From assembly GCF_003217095.1 (NCBI RefSeq), contig NZ_QJSR01000002.1, forward strand, positions 620,001-684,000: 64,000 bases of DNA, read 5' to 3'. The stretch's first letter is position 1; every line of letters starts with the position of its first letter. The notes beneath the pieces were generated by a model. The model was given only the letters and a program-made list of their open reading frames with translations, did not search any database and had not been told where the DNA came from. Shown piece by piece: positions 46,593 through 56,555 of the stretch. The translations under genes and the position numbers were made by a program. Origin of the DNA: Rhizobium sp. PP-CC-3A-592. Its GTDB lineage: Bacteria; Pseudomonadota; Alphaproteobacteria; Rhizobiales; Rhizobiaceae.

Positions 46593-46679
46593 GACGACTT
46601 CCGGAAAACGTGCGTTTTCCGGAAGTCGTCTGTTTCTTGTTTTGTCGCATTGTCCGACGCCGAAGCGATTCCGCTTCGG
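46593..46679. repeat. 38-bp near-perfect palindrome plus second hairpin
   Basis: An 18-bp arm (46593-46610) pairs perfectly with 46613-46630 around a two-base centre. A second perfect hairpin, CCGAAGCG/CGCTTCGG (46660-46667 with 46672-46679), follows. Both resemble Rhizobiales intergenic palindromic repeats. They sit 14 bases before the reductase start codon, covering its expected promoter or leader. Confidence 0.7.
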
Positions 46680-46815
46680 CTGGAAATGCTTACGTCGAAG
46701 TCCCTTGCGGCGACCCGAAATGCGGGCCTCAGGGTGCCTTCCGGTCGAAGGCTATGGCCGAACGTGTTGGCCATGGCAAGCAAAGCCATGCTCGCGGTGA
46801 AGGTTCCCAAAACAA

Positions 46816-46842
46816 AGCCGGGCATTGCTGGAATGCCCGGCT
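46816..46842 (-). terminator. Terminator of the xylFHG operon
   Basis: A perfect 11-bp stem (AGCCGGGCATT at 46816-46826 with 46832-46842); on the minus strand it is followed by TTTGTTTT, 23 bases beyond the ATPase stop. Confidence 0.85.
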
Positions 46843-46864
46843 CGATGACGCGTGAGGATGGCTG

Positions 46865-47707
46865 TCAGGCCGTCTGCATGGCGCCGGGGCCGGCGATGGC
46901 CTTTGGCGGCACCTTGCCCAGAATGATCATGCCGAGCACTTCGTCCTTGGTCACATCCTCCGTTCGGGCATGCCCGACGACCTGGCCGTTCTTCATGACG
47001 GAGACCCGATCGGCAAGATCGAAGACGTCGTGAATGTCGTGGCTGATCAGGAAGATGCCAATGCCTTCGCGCTTCAGCTGCCGGATAAGATCGCCGACCT
47101 GCGCCGTTTCCTGCGGCCCGAGTGCGGCCGTCGGCTCGTCCATGATGAGGATGCGGGCGTCGAACAGAATCGCGCGGGCAATCGCCACGGACTGCCGCTG
47201 TCCGCCGGATAGCGCCTTTACCGGTTCCTTGAAGCGGCGGAAATTCGGGTTGAGCCGGCCCATCACTTCGCGGGCCTTGGCTTCCATCGCCACGTCGTCC
47301 AGCGTGCCCCATGGGGTGCGCAGTTCGCGCCCGAGATAGAGGTTGGCCGCCGCATCGACGTTGTCGGCGACGGCGAGCGTCTGGTAGATCGTTTCGATGC
47401 CGTATTTCTTCGCGTCGCGCGGATTGGAGATCTCGGCCGGCTGGCCGTTGATCAGGATCTCGCCGGCATCGCGCTTGTAGGCGCCCGAGAGGATCTTGAT
47501 CAGCGTCGATTTGCCCGCACCGTTATGGCCGAGAAGCGCCACCACCTCGCCGGGGTAGAGATCGATCGAGGCATTATCGACGGCGTGGATGCCGCCGAAC
47601 GAGATCGAGACGTTCTTCATCTCGACCAGCGGCGTGCCGGATGGCATGGCTGTGGTGCTACCGCTGGCGGCTGTTGCAGGGATGCCTTGGGGTGTTGTCG
47701 GGGTCAT
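46865..47707 (-). CDS. xylG: Sugar ABC transporter ATP-binding protein (xylose type)
   Basis: A 280-residue single-domain ATPase: Walker [10 protein letters not shown], signature LSGGQRQS, Walker [13 protein letters not shown]. coli XylG has two fused domains; this one-domain form is the version common in rhizobia (FrcA-like). The first 25 residues are a low-complexity Pro/Thr/Ser tail not seen in all relatives, so a later start is possible. It follows the permease gene by 11 bases. Confidence 0.88.
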   Translation of the reverse strand: MTPTTPQGIPATAASGSTTAMPSGTPLVEMKNVSISFGGIHAVDNASIDLYPGEVVALLGHNGAGKSTLIKILSGAYKRDAGEILINGQPAEISNPRDAKKYGIETIYQTLAVADNVDAAANLYLGRELRTPWGTLDDVAMEAKAREVMGRLNPNFRRFKEPVKALSGGQRQSVAIARAILFDARILIMDEPTAALGPQETAQVGDLIRQLKREGIGIFLISHDIHDVFDLADRVSVMKNGQVVGHARTEDVTKDEVLGMIILGKVPPKAIAGPGAMQTA

Positions 47708-47718
47708 GATCGGCCTCC

Positions 47719-49032
47719 TTACTTGGCGCGCGCGCGATAGACGGTGTCGAGCCAGACGGCGACGACCAGCACGAAGCCGACGACGATGCGCTGGAGCGGG
47801 CTGTCGATGCCGAGAAGCACCATGCCCGACTGCAGGGACTGCATGACGAAGGCCCCGAGCATGGCGCCGGCGATGGTGCCGACGCCGCCGGCCAGCGACG
47901 TCCCGCCGATGACGGCTGCGGCGATCGTGTAGAGCTCGTCGAGCTCGCCCTGCGCATTGGTGGCGGCGTTAAGGCGGGCGGTGGAGATGGCGGCGGCGAT
48001 GGCGCAGAGAATACCCATCAGCGCGAAGATACGCACCGTCACCCAGCGGGTCTTGATGCCGGCGAGTTCCGCGGCCTCCTGGTTTCCGCCGATGGCGAAG
48101 ACATAACGGCCGAAGCGCAGGCGGGTGGAGATGAAGGTCATCACGATGCCGACGGCAATGGCGATGAGCACGGGAACGGCGATGCCGTGGGAGATCTTCA
48201 GCCCGCCCTCGGGCACGGGAATGGCGTTGGCCTCGGCATAGCGAAGGGCGATGTTGACGGGCCAGTAATAGCTGTTGGCAACGAGCACGGCCCCGATGAC
48301 GACGGCGCAGGAGAGGGTGGCCAGCACATATTCCGCCCAGACCGGCCGGCGCGGAAAGCCGAAGCGCTTGCGCTGCTTGCGGGCGTTGAGAATGGCCCCG
48401 ACGATGGCGAGGCAGGCGATGAGCCCGACGACCCAGCTGGCGGTGGCGCCGATGGAGCCTTCCGTGCCGCCGCCCATGAGGCGGAAGGTGGCATTCATCG
48501 GGGCAACCGTCTGCCCTGACGTGACGAACCACGTGGCGCCGCGCCAGACGAGCAGGCCACCGAGCGTGACGATGAAGGAGGGTACGCCGAGAAAGGCGAT
48601 GATGACGCCGTGGAGCGCGCCGATGAGGCCGCCGACGACGACGCCGCAGGCGAGCGTGACGATCCAGATGAGTGAACTGTCGAGGCCGAGATATTGCGGC
48701 AGGATCTGCGCCTGCATGACGCCCATCACCATCCCGCAGAAGCCGAGCACGGAGCCGACGGAGAGGTCGATGTTGCGCGTGACGATGATCAGCACCATGC
48801 CGGTCGCCATGACTGCCACGGACGAGGTCTGTACGGTGAGGTTCCAGAGGTTGCGCGGGGTCAGGAACAGGCCACCCGTCAACATGTGGAAGCCGATCCA
48901 GATGACCAGCAGCGCGCCGATCATGCCGAGCAGGCGCGTGTCGATCTCGGTGGCGCGAAAGAAGCGCCGGACCGGATTTTCGGTCGTCGCCCGTGCCGGG
49001 TTGAATGGTATCGTATTGGTGGTTTCGGCCAT
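47719..49032 (-). CDS. xylH: Sugar ABC transporter permease (xylose type)
   Basis: A 437-residue inner-membrane permease, longer than ribose-type permeases (about 330) and matching XylH in length. Conserved segments are [27 protein letters not shown] and the C-terminal [22 protein letters not shown]. The ATG at 49032 has GACGAGG upstream; an in-frame ATG at 49053 is weaker. Confidence 0.92.
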   Translation of the reverse strand: MAETTNTIPFNPARATTENPVRRFFRATEIDTRLLGMIGALLVIWIGFHMLTGGLFLTPRNLWNLTVQTSSVAVMATGMVLIIVTRNIDLSVGSVLGFCGMVMGVMQAQILPQYLGLDSSLIWIVTLACGVVVGGLIGALHGVIIAFLGVPSFIVTLGGLLVWRGATWFVTSGQTVAPMNATFRLMGGGTEGSIGATASWVVGLIACLAIVGAILNARKQRKRFGFPRRPVWAEYVLATLSCAVVIGAVLVANSYYWPVNIALRYAEANAIPVPEGGLKISHGIAVPVLIAIAVGIVMTFISTRLRFGRYVFAIGGNQEAAELAGIKTRWVTVRIFALMGILCAIAAAISTARLNAATNAQGELDELYTIAAAVIGGTSLAGGVGTIAGAMLGAFVMQSLQSGMVLLGIDSPLQRIVVGFVLVVAVWLDTVYRARAK

Positions 49033-49213
49033 GGCCTCGTCGTTCTCCCTCATGAACCGGGCAATGAACCGGGCAGGCGTGCCGTGTTTCCACGACCATG
49101 CGCGATCCTCCGCCTGTGCAGATCCCTCATCCGCTCAGATCGGGGCGGACGCGGCATGCGCGATGCCCCGTCCGCCCCGTTTCACATTGGCTTGCCGATC
49201 AGCTGCAGGCCGA

Positions 49214-50254
49214 TCAGTTGCAGGCGGCGACAGAGCCGGCCTTCACGCCCTGGCAGGCTTCTTCCTTGCTGATCCACTTGGCGTCGATCACGGCGTTCAG
49301 ATTGTCCTTGGTGATCGGCATGGGGGAGAGGAACACGGACTTCATGGCCACCTTCTTCGGGCCGCCTTCAAAGGTCTGGACGTCGGTGATAGCGTCCATC
49401 TTCTTGCCGTTGGCGAGATCGACCGCGATTTCCGCGGCGCGCTTGCCGAGAACGCGGCTGTCCTTCCAGACGGAAACGGTCTGGGTGCCGAGCGCGACGC
49501 GGTTGAGCGCAGCCTTGTCGGCATCTTGGCCGGAGACGGGGACGGAGCCGGCGAGCCCCTGCGCGTCCAGCGCTGCGATCGCGCCGCCGGCGGTGCCGTC
49601 ATTGGAGGCGACCACGGCGTCGACCTTGTTGTCGGCGGCGGTCAGAAACTGCTCCATGTTCTTCTGGGCCAGTTCCGGCTTCCAGCCATCGGTATAGGCT
49701 TCGCCAACATTCTTTATCTTGCCGGCGTCCATGGCTTCTTTGAGCACTTCGACCTGGCCGGAGAACAGGAAGTCGGCGTTCGGGTCGGCAGACGAGCCTT
49801 TGATGAAGACGTAGTTGCCTTCCGGCTTTGCCTTCAACACTTCGCGGGCCTGCATGCGGCCGACTTCCTTGTTGTCGAAGGTGATGTAGAAAGCGGCGGG
49901 GTTTTCGATCAGGCGGTCGTAGCCGACGACCGGAATGCCTTCGGCGGCAGCCTTCTCGATGGCCGGGCCGATCGCGTCGCTATCCTGCGCCAGCACGATC
50001 AGCGCGTTGGCGCCCTGCGAGATCAGCGACTCCACATCGGTCAGCTGCTTGGCGGCGGACGACTGGGCGTCGGCCGAGATGTACTTGTCGCCGGATGCTT
50101 CGAGTGCAGCCTTGATGGCGGCCTCGTCGGTCTTCCAGCGCTCTTCCTGGAAGTTCGACCAGGATACCCCGACGACGAGGTCCTTGGCCTGCACCGCGGA
50201 ATGCAAGGATACGATGACGGCAACGCCGGCCATGAGTTTCAGAACGGATTTCAT
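49214..50254 (-). CDS. xylF: D-xylose ABC transporter substrate-binding protein
   Basis: A 346-residue periplasmic sugar-binding protein with a signal peptide ([20 protein letters not shown], cleavage after VQA). It follows XylF through [37 protein letters not shown] and [12 protein letters not shown]. The ATG at 50254 has GGGAGG five bases upstream; the TTG just before it is too close. Together with the permease and ATPase it forms a xylose-type importer. No xylA or xylB lies in the window. Confidence 0.92.
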   Translation of the reverse strand: MKSVLKLMAGVAVIVSLHSAVQAKDLVVGVSWSNFQEERWKTDEAAIKAALEASGDKYISADAQSSAAKQLTDVESLISQGANALIVLAQDSDAIGPAIEKAAAEGIPVVGYDRLIENPAAFYITFDNKEVGRMQAREVLKAKPEGNYVFIKGSSADPNADFLFSGQVEVLKEAMDAGKIKNVGEAYTDGWKPELAQKNMEQFLTAADNKVDAVVASNDGTAGGAIAALDAQGLAGSVPVSGQDADKAALNRVALGTQTVSVWKDSRVLGKRAAEIAVDLANGKKMDAITDVQTFEGGPKKVAMKSVFLSPMPITKDNLNAVIDAKWISKEEACQGVKAGSVAACN

Positions 50255-50347
50255 CAAAACCTCCCAAACGCGGCTGACCGTTCGCGCGAACCTCCCGCAC
50301 GACCCCCGCCCAGCCCGAAAACCTGCCGAACCCTCCTCCTGAGAGTT

Positions 50348-50368
50348 TTTTCTCGACAGTCGAGAAAA
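50348..50368. promoter_or_regulatory. 21-bp palindromic operator, xylF/ROK divergent region
   Basis: TTTTCTCGAC (50348-50357) and its exact complement (50359-50368) flank a single A. The site lies between the divergent xylF and ROK genes, about 94 bases before xylF and 74 before the ROK start. AT-flanked palindromes of this form are typical ROK-repressor sites. Confidence 0.75.
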
Positions 50369-50441
50369 TAGATGTCAGAGATTTTCAGGGCTGTCAACAC
50401 GGTCATTTCTGGGGTTATTCGACAGGTTTTTTGGATTTCGG

Positions 50442-51692
50442 GTGGATAAGGTCAGGCTGCGCATGCTCATCAAGTCCGGCTCCGAGCAGATGCGCCAGCA
50501 GAACATCCTGCTCGTTCTCTCAGGCCTGCGGCGGCATGGTCCGCAGTCGCATACGGACCTTGGGACGCGCACCGGGCTGTCGTCGGCGACCGTCTCCGCC
50601 ATCACCGTCGAGCTGGAGAAGGCGGGTGTGCTGGAGCGGAGCGAGCAGCAACCGGGGGCAGGGCGCGGCCGGCCCCGCGTGCTGTTTTCGCAAGCGCGCA
50701 ATTGTGGCTATCTGATCACCGCGCAGATCTCGTCGGATGCCGTGCAGTATTCGCTGGTCGATTATGCCGGCCGGCTGATCGACCGGTTCGACGAGGCGCG
50801 GCGCCACGATGCGCAGAGCACGTCCCGCTTCGCGCCCCAGTTTCGCGAGGCGCTGGCCCGGCTCGCCGATCGTTCGCAGCTTGCGCGCGAGGCGGTGATG
50901 GCGATCTCGATCAGCAGCAAGGGAACGGTCGATGCCGACGGGCATCGGCTGCTCTGGTCGCCCTTGCTGGGAGAGCAGGAGATCGACTTCGCCGATCTGC
51001 TCGCGCCCGACTGGCGCGCCGTCGTAACGCTCAGCAACGAGACGCTGCTCGTGGCGCAGGCGCTCGGGATTGCGGCGAAACCTTCCGCGGAGGACCATGC
51101 ACTGGCGGTCGTGTCGCTCGGTCACAGCATCGGGCTCGGCATCGTTCGCGTTCGGCGCCATGACGAGGTGGAGGCGAGCGCGCCCAATTTCGGGCATATG
51201 CTCCACGCCCCGGGCGGCGGGCTCTGCCGTTGTGGCGGGCAGGGGTGCATCGAGGCGACGGCCGGGTTCTACGGCATCCTGCGCACGGCCTTTCAGGTGC
51301 CGGCCGATACGATCCCGGCGAAATTCGTGCCGCTGCCGGAGATGGACAAGATCGCGCAGACGGCGCGCGGTGGAAACCGGATGGCGGGCTACGCCTTCCG
51401 TCAGGCGGGGCTTGCGCTCGGCAACGGCCTGTCGCGGCTGATGAGTTTCCATGGCCGCCTGCCGATCGTCTTCACCGGGCCGGGAACGCGCTATTTCGAT
51501 CTTCTGGCGCCCGGCATCGACGAGGGGCTTTCCGCCTCGCACGAGGTGCGGCTGAAGGGGCGGCCCGAGATCACGGTGCACCCCGACGAGCAGCGGCTCG
51601 TCTTCGAGGGACATCTCGACCGGGCGCTGACGGGCATGGATCAGGCCATTGCCGAAGCCCGGCTCTCGCCCTCCGAGAAGCGGTCCGCCTGA
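50442..51692 (+). CDS. ROK-family transcriptional repressor (XylR-like)
   Basis: A 416-residue regulator: N-terminal winged helix (residues about 17-70, THTDL-like SHTDLGTRTGLSSATVS), then a ROK sugar-kinase-fold sensor with the zinc motif CRCGGQGCIE. Divergent to xylF, so it probably represses the xylose importer and releases on xylose binding. The start is GTG at 50442 or ATG at 50463; neither has a strong ribosome-binding site. Confidence 0.9.
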   Translation: MDKVRLRMLIKSGSEQMRQQNILLVLSGLRRHGPQSHTDLGTRTGLSSATVSAITVELEKAGVLERSEQQPGAGRGRPRVLFSQARNCGYLITAQISSDAVQYSLVDYAGRLIDRFDEARRHDAQSTSRFAPQFREALARLADRSQLAREAVMAISISSKGTVDADGHRLLWSPLLGEQEIDFADLLAPDWRAVVTLSNETLLVAQALGIAAKPSAEDHALAVVSLGHSIGLGIVRVRRHDEVEASAPNFGHMLHAPGGGLCRCGGQGCIEATAGFYGILRTAFQVPADTIPAKFVPLPEMDKIAQTARGGNRMAGYAFRQAGLALGNGLSRLMSFHGRLPIVFTGPGTRYFDLLAPGIDEGLSASHEVRLKGRPEITVHPDEQRLVFEGHLDRALTGMDQAIAEARLSPSEKRSA

Positions 51693-51701
51693 CGAGATTT
51701 C

Positions 51702-51763
51702 GAGTTTGTTTCCGTTTGTCTTTTCAGGATAACCGGTTCCCACTTATCCCTGACAAACTCTAG
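51702..51763. repeat. Dispersed intergenic repeat, copy B
   Basis: Inverted relative to copy A at 32343-32400. It contains GGATAA...TTATCC (51727-51732 with 51744-51749) around ACCGG and ends in TTTGTCAGGG/TCTAGA on the minus strand. It spans the gap between convergent ROK and Na/Pi genes and may serve as their terminator; it just overlaps the Na/Pi stop codon. Confidence 0.65.
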
Positions 51764-53406
51764 ACGCCGAGGGTCTTCAGGCGGCTTTCGCGCAGGAGGC
51801 CGCTCGCATCCATGATCGGATGCGCGACGGAGACGATATGGGCGTTGATGCGCTTGAGGTCGCGCAGCATGTCGAGATGGAGCGAGCTGGTCTGCAGGCT
51901 GTCGGCATGGCCGTCGCGCAGGCGCTGGAAATGCCGCTCGGCCGATTGTTTCTCGAGATTACGGACCTCGACCTTCACCTCCATCAACTGACGGGCGAGA
52001 TCGATGTCGCGGGTGACGAAGATCGTCTGGGCGATGCGCAGATTGTCGATCGTCATGTCGAACAGGGTCTGCAACTCCTGAAAGCCGGCGTCGGAGAACT
52101 TGAGCCCCAGCGTGATCTTCTTCGTCACCTGATCGAGCAATCCCTTCTCGATAATATCGCCGACATGTTCGAGGTTGATCGCATAGTCCACGATGACGAT
52201 GGAGCGCCGGCCGTTCTCGTCGTCCAGGCCCTTCCGGCCGAGCTTCGAGAGGTAGATCTTCACCTCCTGCTGCAGGCTGTCGACGCTGTGCTCCAAGCCT
52301 GCGATCTGGCGCAGCGGCGCCATGTCGTTGGTGCGGAAGCTGTCGGAAGCGAGGATCAGCATGCGCTCGATGAGATCGCCGACACCGAGCACCTCTCGCG
52401 TGGCGCTGGTCAGGGCGACGACGGGGGTGGAGAGTTCGTGGTCGTCGAGGAATTTCGGCGCATTCTCCCGCTCGGGCTGGTCCGGCACCATGCGCATCAT
52501 CAGGATCGACAGGCTGCGGGCGAAGGGCCAGGCCGCGATCGCCAGCAGGATGTTGAAGATCAGATGCGCATCGACCGGCAGCTTTTCCGGCGGCAGGGGC
52601 AGGCGGCCCAGCAGATCCGCGCCGATGCCGGCCAGCGGCAGGGCGATGAGACAGCCGCAGGTGCGCACGATCAGGTTGCCGAGCGTCACCCGGCGGGCCG
52701 CCGGCGGCCCGTTGAGGGTGGCGACGAACGGTGGGATGGCGCCGCCGAGATTGGCGCCGAGCACCAGCACGACGATGAGGCCGGGGGAGAGAATGCCGGT
52801 CGAAGCAAGCGACAGGATCAGGACGACGATCGCAAGGCTTGACGAGGACACGAAGGCGAGCACCGCGCTGAAGATGAGCGCGACCAGCCAGGCGCCGTCC
52901 AGAAGGGCGATGAAGGCGGCGAGCGCCGGTGATGCGCGCATCGGCTCCGTCGCAAGACCGAGGAGATGCAGGGAGAGCAGCATGAGGCCGATGCCGATCA
53001 GGGCCGTGCCGCCGCCCTGCCGTCCGCTATGTTTGCCGCGATAAAGCACGGTGCCTGAAAGAATCAGCAGCGGCGAGAGCCATTCGATGCCGGTCGAGAC
53101 GATCCAGGCCGTGACGGCGGTGCCGATATTCGCGCCGAGGAGCACGATCTGCGCCAGCCGCTGCTTGACCATGCGGCGCTCCACGAAGGACGACACCATC
53201 AGCGCCGTGGCCGTGGAACTCTGAAGGGCCACGGTCGCGACGAAGCCGGAGAGAAAGGCCCGCCAGCCGCGCTTCGTGCCCGTCGCAAGGCCCGTGCGCA
53301 GCCGGGCGCCGAAGGCGCGCGATACCCCGTCCTTGACCAGCGACAGGCCGAAGAGCAGGAGCGCGATGGCGCCGAACAGGTTGATCATGACGATGGTGGA
53401 TTGCAT
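51760..53406 (-). CDS. Na+/phosphate cotransporter family protein with PhoU-like domain
   Basis: A 548-residue NptA/YjbB-type protein. The membrane half (about residues 1-310) has the duplicated QSSTATALMVSSF and SSSSLAIVVLILS motifs that form the Na+/Pi site. The C-terminal half (about 335-540) is a soluble helical PhoU-like domain. Such proteins export or balance phosphate. M7 (53388) is an alternative start; GGGATAAAG lies before 53406. Confidence 0.9.
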   Translation of the reverse strand: MQSTIVMINLFGAIALLLFGLSLVKDGVSRAFGARLRTGLATGTKRGWRAFLSGFVATVALQSSTATALMVSSFVERRMVKQRLAQIVLLGANIGTAVTAWIVSTGIEWLSPLLILSGTVLYRGKHSGRQGGGTALIGIGLMLLSLHLLGLATEPMRASPALAAFIALLDGAWLVALIFSAVLAFVSSSSLAIVVLILSLASTGILSPGLIVVLVLGANLGGAIPPFVATLNGPPAARRVTLGNLIVRTCGCLIALPLAGIGADLLGRLPLPPEKLPVDAHLIFNILLAIAAWPFARSLSILMMRMVPDQPERENAPKFLDDHELSTPVVALTSATREVLGVGDLIERMLILASDSFRTNDMAPLRQIAGLEHSVDSLQQEVKIYLSKLGRKGLDDENGRRSIVIVDYAINLEHVGDIIEKGLLDQVTKKITLGLKFSDAGFQELQTLFDMTIDNLRIAQTIFVTRDIDLARQLMEVKVEVRNLEKQSAERHFQRLRDGHADSLQTSSLHLDMLRDLKRINAHIVSVAHPIMDASGLLRESRLKTLGV

Positions 53407-53543
53407 CGATCTTTATCCCGGCATGTCCGGCAGGTGGGGCTTCGCCCGCAGACATCAGGAGCATAGGATGCGCAATGAGGCGGGGCAACGATACTGCTGA
53501 AAGTAGCGTGTGGTGCGCGTCTTGCACGGTGTCGCTGCGACGC

Positions 53544-53580
53544 CGTTCGTCGCTCTCTCTTTTCCGTGAAGCGACGAACG
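53544..53580 (-). terminator. Hairpin after the tetR gene
   Basis: A perfect 11-bp stem (CGTTCGTCGCT at 53544-53554 with 53570-53580) lies just past the end of the minus-strand tetR gene; no clear T-run. Confidence 0.5.
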
Positions 53581-53584
53581 TGCT

Positions 53585-54247
53585 TCAGGGAGCCTGAACG
53601 GGCTCCTTCGGCATCAGCGAGGGACGCACGAGCGACAGCAGATGGTCGATGCGGCCCTCCCGCTCGCGATCCGTCATCGGCTGCGGTCGGCGGATGAGGG
53701 CCGTCACCAGCGATTCGCCGATGATGGCGCCGACGAGCAGGCTTGCGAGTTCCGACGGACGCTCCGCCTTCAGGCGGCCGGTGGCGTCGAGGCGGGAGAG
53801 GATGCCGGTGAGCTTTTCCTTGCAGTAGCGCAGGCCGTTGTCGTGAAAGGCGGCCGCGAGTTCCGGCGCGTGCGCGCTTTCGGAAATGACCAACCGGGTG
53901 ATGTTGACCTGCCGGTCGGAGAGGACGAAAGCCGAGAGCCGGGACAGGATATCGGCGATCACGACATCGGCCGGCTGATTCTCCTCCGGCATATCCAGCT
54001 TGATGTCGTCATGCATGACCCGGTCGATCAGGGCGACGAACAGGTTTTCCTTGGTTCCGAAACTCCGATACACCGTCTTCTTCGACATGCCGCAGGCCTT
54101 GACCACATCGTCCATATGCGTCGAGCGGTATCCTTGCGAGACGAAACACCGTTCAGCCGCAGCGAGAATCTGGTCCCGGCGCTCGGCTTCGCTCAGCGCG
54201 GCAGGACGGCCCGGTTTTTTCTTGATACTATATCCGCATATGCTCAT
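53585..54247 (-). CDS. TetR-family repressor of the RND efflux operon
   Basis: A 220-residue TetR regulator: HTH at about residues 24-68 (RDQILAAAERCFVSQGYRST, DDVVKACGMSKKTVYRSFG) and a C-terminal ligand-binding domain of the AcrR type. It is divergent from two adaptor genes and an RND pump, with a palindrome between. By analogy it represses the pump until bound by a pump substrate. Confidence 0.9.
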   Translation of the reverse strand: MSICGYSIKKKPGRPAALSEAERRDQILAAAERCFVSQGYRSTHMDDVVKACGMSKKTVYRSFGTKENLFVALIDRVMHDDIKLDMPEENQPADVVIADILSRLSAFVLSDRQVNITRLVISESAHAPELAAAFHDNGLRYCKEKLTGILSRLDATGRLKAERPSELASLLVGAIIGESLVTALIRRPQPMTDREREGRIDHLLSLVRPSLMPKEPVQAP

Positions 54248-54277
54248 GAGGGCCCTCTTGACTTTCGGAAACCGATG

Positions 54278-54299
54278 AGTTTTCTATTAATAGGAAACT
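54278..54299. promoter_or_regulatory. TetR operator between tetR and the RND operon
   Basis: A 22-bp palindrome with one mismatch: central CTATTAATAG flanked by AGTTTT and GAAACT. It lies 30 bases before the tetR start and 52 before the adaptor start, so it could control both directions. Confidence 0.75.
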
Positions 54300-54351
54300 G
54301 CAGGGTTTCCCGTCAAGCCCGAGGGGCCTTTACCCCGGACGAAACGGCAAT

Positions 54352-55449
54352 ATGGATCCGATCATGACCTTCCCCTTCGTCCGTATGGCGCTCGTCGCTG
54401 CCATGGCGGTGTCCTCCCTGACGGCCTGTTCCGACGATGAGGCGCCAGCGCCGAAGCCGGTGCCGCGCGTGCGCGTCGAGACCGTCGCTCCCAAACCGTC
54501 GAAAAGCGAGATCAGCCTGACGGGTTCGATCGCCGCGCGCACCGAGACCAATCTGTCGTTCCGGACCAGCGGCCGCATCATCGAGCGGCTGGTCGATGTG
54601 GGCGACGCCGTGCGCAAGGGTCAGCTCCTCGCCCAGATGGACGACGAGGTGCAGCAGGCCGATCTTGCATCCGCTCACGCCACGCTGTCGGCTGCCAATG
54701 CCGACGTGTCGCATGCGACGGCGGCGTTCGCGCGCCAGCAGACGCTGCTTCGCGCCAATTCGACGGCGCAGACGACCTATGATCTTGCGGAAGAGAACCT
54801 GAAGGTCGCGCGGTCTGCGCTGAAATCGGCCGAGTCGGCGCTGACGAATGCCGAGGAAACGCTGTCCTATACCAAGCTCACCGCCGAAGCGGACGGGATC
54901 GTGACGGCGCGCGATGCGGATGTCGGCGAAACGGTTCAGGCGGCGCAGGCCGTCTTCTCCGTTGCCGTGGACGGCCCGCGGGATGCGGTCTTTGATATCT
55001 ACGAGTCGCTGCTGGGCAGCGGAGAGCCGCCGGACGTCACCGTCAGCCTGGCGTCGGACCCCTCCGTCGTCGCCCGCGGCCCGGTGCGCGAGATCGCGCC
55101 GACGGTCGATCGGCAGACGGGCACCGTGCGCGTCAAGGTCGGGCTCGACCGGCCGCCGGCCGGCATGACGCTCGCCTCGGTCGTGCGGGGCACCGTGTCG
55201 CTGGTCGGCCCGCCCGCCTTCACACTGCCGCCGACCGCGCTGGCCGCGTCGGGCGGAAAGCCCGCTCTGTGGATCTTCGATCCCGCCAACACCACCGTTT
55301 CGCTCCGCACGGTGACGCTCGCCGAATACCAGACCGGCGCCATGATCATCGCAACCGGTCTGAAGGCCGGCGATCAGGTCGTCGTCGATGGCACCAAGCT
55401 GCTGCGCCAGGGCCAGACCGTCATGCTGTCCGAGGGGACCACCCCATGA
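54352..55449 (+). CDS. RND efflux periplasmic adaptor lipoprotein, first
   Basis: A 365-residue membrane-fusion protein (HlyD/AcrA family). Lipobox SSLTAC places the acylated cysteine at C26. Then come the lipoyl half-motifs (GRIIERLVDVGDAVRKGQLL and TKLTAEADGIVTARDADVGE), a coiled-coil hairpin rich in Ala/Gln (about 95-170) and a beta-barrel domain. The start could also be M5 (54364). The stop overlaps the next start by four bases. Confidence 0.92.
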   Translation: MDPIMTFPFVRMALVAAMAVSSLTACSDDEAPAPKPVPRVRVETVAPKPSKSEISLTGSIAARTETNLSFRTSGRIIERLVDVGDAVRKGQLLAQMDDEVQQADLASAHATLSAANADVSHATAAFARQQTLLRANSTAQTTYDLAEENLKVARSALKSAESALTNAEETLSYTKLTAEADGIVTARDADVGETVQAAQAVFSVAVDGPRDAVFDIYESLLGSGEPPDVTVSLASDPSVVARGPVREIAPTVDRQTGTVRVKVGLDRPPAGMTLASVVRGTVSLVGPPAFTLPPTALAASGGKPALWIFDPANTTVSLRTVTLAEYQTGAMIIATGLKAGDQVVVDGTKLLRQGQTVMLSEGTTP

Positions 55450-56555
55450 AGCCCGTCCTCATCCTCCTTCCGCTCGCCCTCATGCTGGCGGCCTGCTCCG
55501 ACGACACCGAAGCGCCGCCGCCGCCACCGCGGCCGGTGAAGTCGCTGGTGCTGGAAGAGACGAATTCCGTTCCGCTGTCCTTCGCCGGAACCGTCGAGCC
55601 GCAGATCGTCACCAATTACAGCTTCCAGATCCTCGGCCGCATGATCTCGCGCAACGTCCAGGTGGGCGATGGCGTGGAGCGCGGCACGTTGCTGGCCGTG
55701 CTCGAAGCCACGGCGCTGGAACAGGACGTGCAGGCCGCACAGGCGTCGCTCGTCAGCGCCCAGGCGTCCGCCAACAATGCCCGTGTCGTCGAACAGCGCC
55801 AGAGGGGCCTTTTCGCCAAGACCGTCGTGTCGCAGGCCGCCGTCGAGGATGCCGTGCAGGCCGCGCAGGCTGCACAGTCCGCCGAAGTGCGGGCGCGGTC
55901 AAATTTAGCAAAGGCGCAGGAGCGTCTGAGCTATGCGAAGATCGCCGCCGACTATACCGGCGTCGTCACCAGCACGGCCGCCGAACCCGGCCAGGTGGTT
56001 GCCGCCGGGCAGACCGTGGTGACGGTGGCGCGGCCCGACCTTCGGGACGCCGTGGTCGATCTTCCCGCCTCGGCGGCCTCCGGGGTCAAGATCGGCGATC
56101 CCTTCGCGGTCGTCCTCCAGTCCGATCCGACGACAGTGGTCAAGGGTCGCGTGCGCCGCATCGAGCCCTCGGCCGATCCTGTGACCCGCTCCCAGCGCAT
56201 CCGCATCGCGCTGCAGGCGGCGCCCGCCGCTTTCCGTCTGGGCTCCGTCATCTCGGTGTCGCTGCCCGACATGCGCCCGTCCGAACTGCTGCTGCCCGCA
56301 TCCGCCATCGTTACCCGTGAGGGCAAGACGCTGGTGTGGATCATTCCGGACGGGACCGATACGGTCGCCACCCGCGAGGTGACGACGACCGGCACCGGCA
56401 CCGGCGCCGGCACTGGCACTGGCACTGGCACTGGCACTGGCGGCGATCGCGTCTCCATAAGCTCCGGCCTCAAGCGCGGCGACCGCGTCGTGGTCGCCGG
56501 GGTCAACAGCCTGACCGACGGACAGAAAATCCGTATCTCCGGAGATTTGAAATGA
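55446..56555 (+). CDS. RND efflux periplasmic adaptor lipoprotein, second
   Basis: A 369-residue paralogous adaptor. Lipobox LMLAAC gives acylated C17. Lipoyl, hairpin (about 90-160) and barrel domains follow as in the first adaptor. Residues 316-331 are a Gly-Thr repeat encoded by eight hexanucleotide units, forming a flexible loop near the C-terminus. It overlaps both neighbours by four bases (ATGA), so the three genes are translationally coupled. Confidence 0.92.
   Translation: MKPVLILLPLALMLAACSDDTEAPPPPPRPVKSLVLEETNSVPLSFAGTVEPQIVTNYSFQILGRMISRNVQVGDGVERGTLLAVLEATALEQDVQAAQASLVSAQASANNARVVEQRQRGLFAKTVVSQAAVEDAVQAAQAAQSAEVRARSNLAKAQERLSYAKIAADYTGVVTSTAAEPGQVVAAGQTVVTVARPDLRDAVVDLPASAASGVKIGDPFAVVLQSDPTTVVKGRVRRIEPSADPVTRSQRIRIALQAAPAAFRLGSVISVSLPDMRPSELLLPASAIVTREGKTLVWIIPDGTDTVATREVTTTGTGTGAGTGTGTGTGTGGDRVSISSGLKRGDRVVVAGVNSLTDGQKIRISGDLK
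56391..56438 (+). repeat. Hexanucleotide tandem repeat inside the second adaptor gene
   Basis: Eight units of GGCACY: GGCACC twice, GGCGCC once, then five exact GGCACT (56409-56438). It encodes Gly-Thr repeats. A six-base unit keeps the frame, so slippage would change loop length without disrupting the gene. Confidence 0.9.
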
